A stretch of DNA of 64,000 nucleotides from Sphingobacteriales bacterium (GTDB lineage: Bacteria > Bacteroidota > Bacteroidia > Chitinophagales > LD1): positions 123,155 to 187,154 of the forward strand of contig JADFDM010000004.1 of assembly GCA_018262795.1 (NCBI GenBank). Direction: 5' to 3'. Shown here piece after piece: positions 63,901-64,000 of this stretch (position 1 is the first letter of the stretch; every line of letters begins with the position of its first letter). The translations under genes were made by a program, and so were the position numbers. Under the pieces are notes generated by a model. It was not told the DNA's origin and ran no database searches. It saw nothing but the letters and a program-made list of their open reading frames with translations.

Positions 63901-64000
63901 TTTCATCTTCCTGCCACTGCTTGGTTAATCCTCCGGGAGTTATAATTAAAATTCTTTCTACCAAACCACGCATGATTAACTCCTTAATGAGCAAACCGGT
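60977..64000 (-). CDS. SNF2/RapA-like helicase with DUF3883 domain (N-terminus outside window)
   Basis: The frame is open to the right edge; the TTG at 63994 in the ORF track is not a start, since the preceding in-window codons (Thr-Gly-Leu) continue the usual ...[12 protein letters not shown] segment after Walker A. About 1007 residues seen: helicase motifs Ia to VI ([55 protein letters not shown]), a long helical middle, and a C-terminal DUF3883 domain ([22 protein letters not shown]), a nuclease-like fold found in DISARM-type and related defence helicases. First gene in view of the cassette. Confidence 0.92.
   Translation of the reverse strand, partial: [1007 protein letters not shown]

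Larger units (their letters stand above)
41458..64000. mobile_element. Integrase-bearing genomic island (right end outside window)
   Basis: Begins at a tRNA-Asp-like fragment, followed by a tyrosine recombinase, excisionase-like and replication-type genes (DUF3987, Toprim-like), a SymE-like protein and then a long defence cassette reaching the right edge. Base composition appears more AT-rich than the flanking chromosome. The left module reads right, the right module reads left; they meet at 49750-49867. It may be two nested or adjoining elements rather than one. Confidence 0.7.

Noticed and set aside
51902-64000. Classical DISARM or BREX system
   Set aside because: No DUF1998 (drmB), phospholipase D, PglZ, BrxC or BrxL gene is visible; the DUF499/DUF1156/DUF3883 set is a different, related defence type.

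Overview
The window looks like a Bacteroidota (Sphingobacteriia/Chitinophagia-like) chromosome. The signs are type IX secretion C-terminal sorting domains on several secreted proteins, PKD-repeat and collagen/YadA-like surface proteins, a BatA-type protein, the lack of clear Shine-Dalgarno sites, and promoters of the Bacteroidota TTG...TAnnTTTG type. Several of these promoters show that the TTG/early starts in the ORF track are too long; corrected starts are given.

Layout, core part (1-41.4 kb). A 5'-truncated collagen/YadA-head/S74 tail-fibre-like protein enters from the left edge (2-3055). Then comes an eight-gene leftward operon (11796-3793): membrane protein, TetR regulator, membrane protein, heme-c DUF3365 lipoprotein, TolC, periplasmic adaptor, RND pump, DUF2141. 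It has a visible promoter with a 16-bp palindrome at the expected transcription start. Further right are an ICMT-like membrane protein, a deoxyhypusine-synthase-like enzyme, a CotH-kinase T9SS cargo, tRNA-Pro(GGG) with its terminator, a BatA/VWA protein, a glycosyltransferase, a 1368-residue PKD/T9SS adhesin, a TPR plus beta-barrel pair, an acyl-CoA ligase, an isochorismatase-family hydrolase, a MazF-like toxin with a membrane-spanning partner, an ILVBL/HACL2-like ThDP enzyme, an AIM6-like phosphodiesterase, and a Fic gene broken by two frameshifts. Two intergenic gaps 25 kb apart carry inverted copies of one ~100-bp repeat.

Genomic island (41.46 kb to beyond the right edge). The left border is marked by a 13-nt match to the 3' end of tRNA-Asp lying next to an orphaned terminator, followed by a tyrosine recombinase. 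The rightward module (41.7-49.7 kb) holds the integrase, a DnaA-like ATPase lacking the P-loop lysine, two excisionase-like HTH proteins, a SymE-like protein, a WG-repeat protein, a small zinc-ribbon protein, a DUF3987 primase/helicase-like protein and a Toprim-like DUF6371 protein: an integrate-and-replicate module with cargo. The leftward module (64.0-49.9 kb) is a tightly coupled anti-phage-type cassette: DUF3883 helicase (cut by the window edge), DUF1156 methyltransferase, DUF262 protein, DUF3696 AAA ATPase, an unknown 315-aa protein and a DUF499 ATPase, followed by a putAbiC-like two-TM protein and a radical SAM/SPASM enzyme.

The best candidate for something new is the last gene pair. 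The radical SAM/SPASM enzyme ends in a 24-residue tail built of aromatic-x-Asp triplets (YSD, YDD, YSD, YFD, YND), the kind of motif that cyclophane-forming radical SAM maturases act on in separate precursor peptides. It sits 5 bp downstream of a membrane abortive-infection-like gene at the end of a defence operon. This suggests a self-modifying, or tail-fused RiPP-like, defence unit; that is an inference from sequence only.
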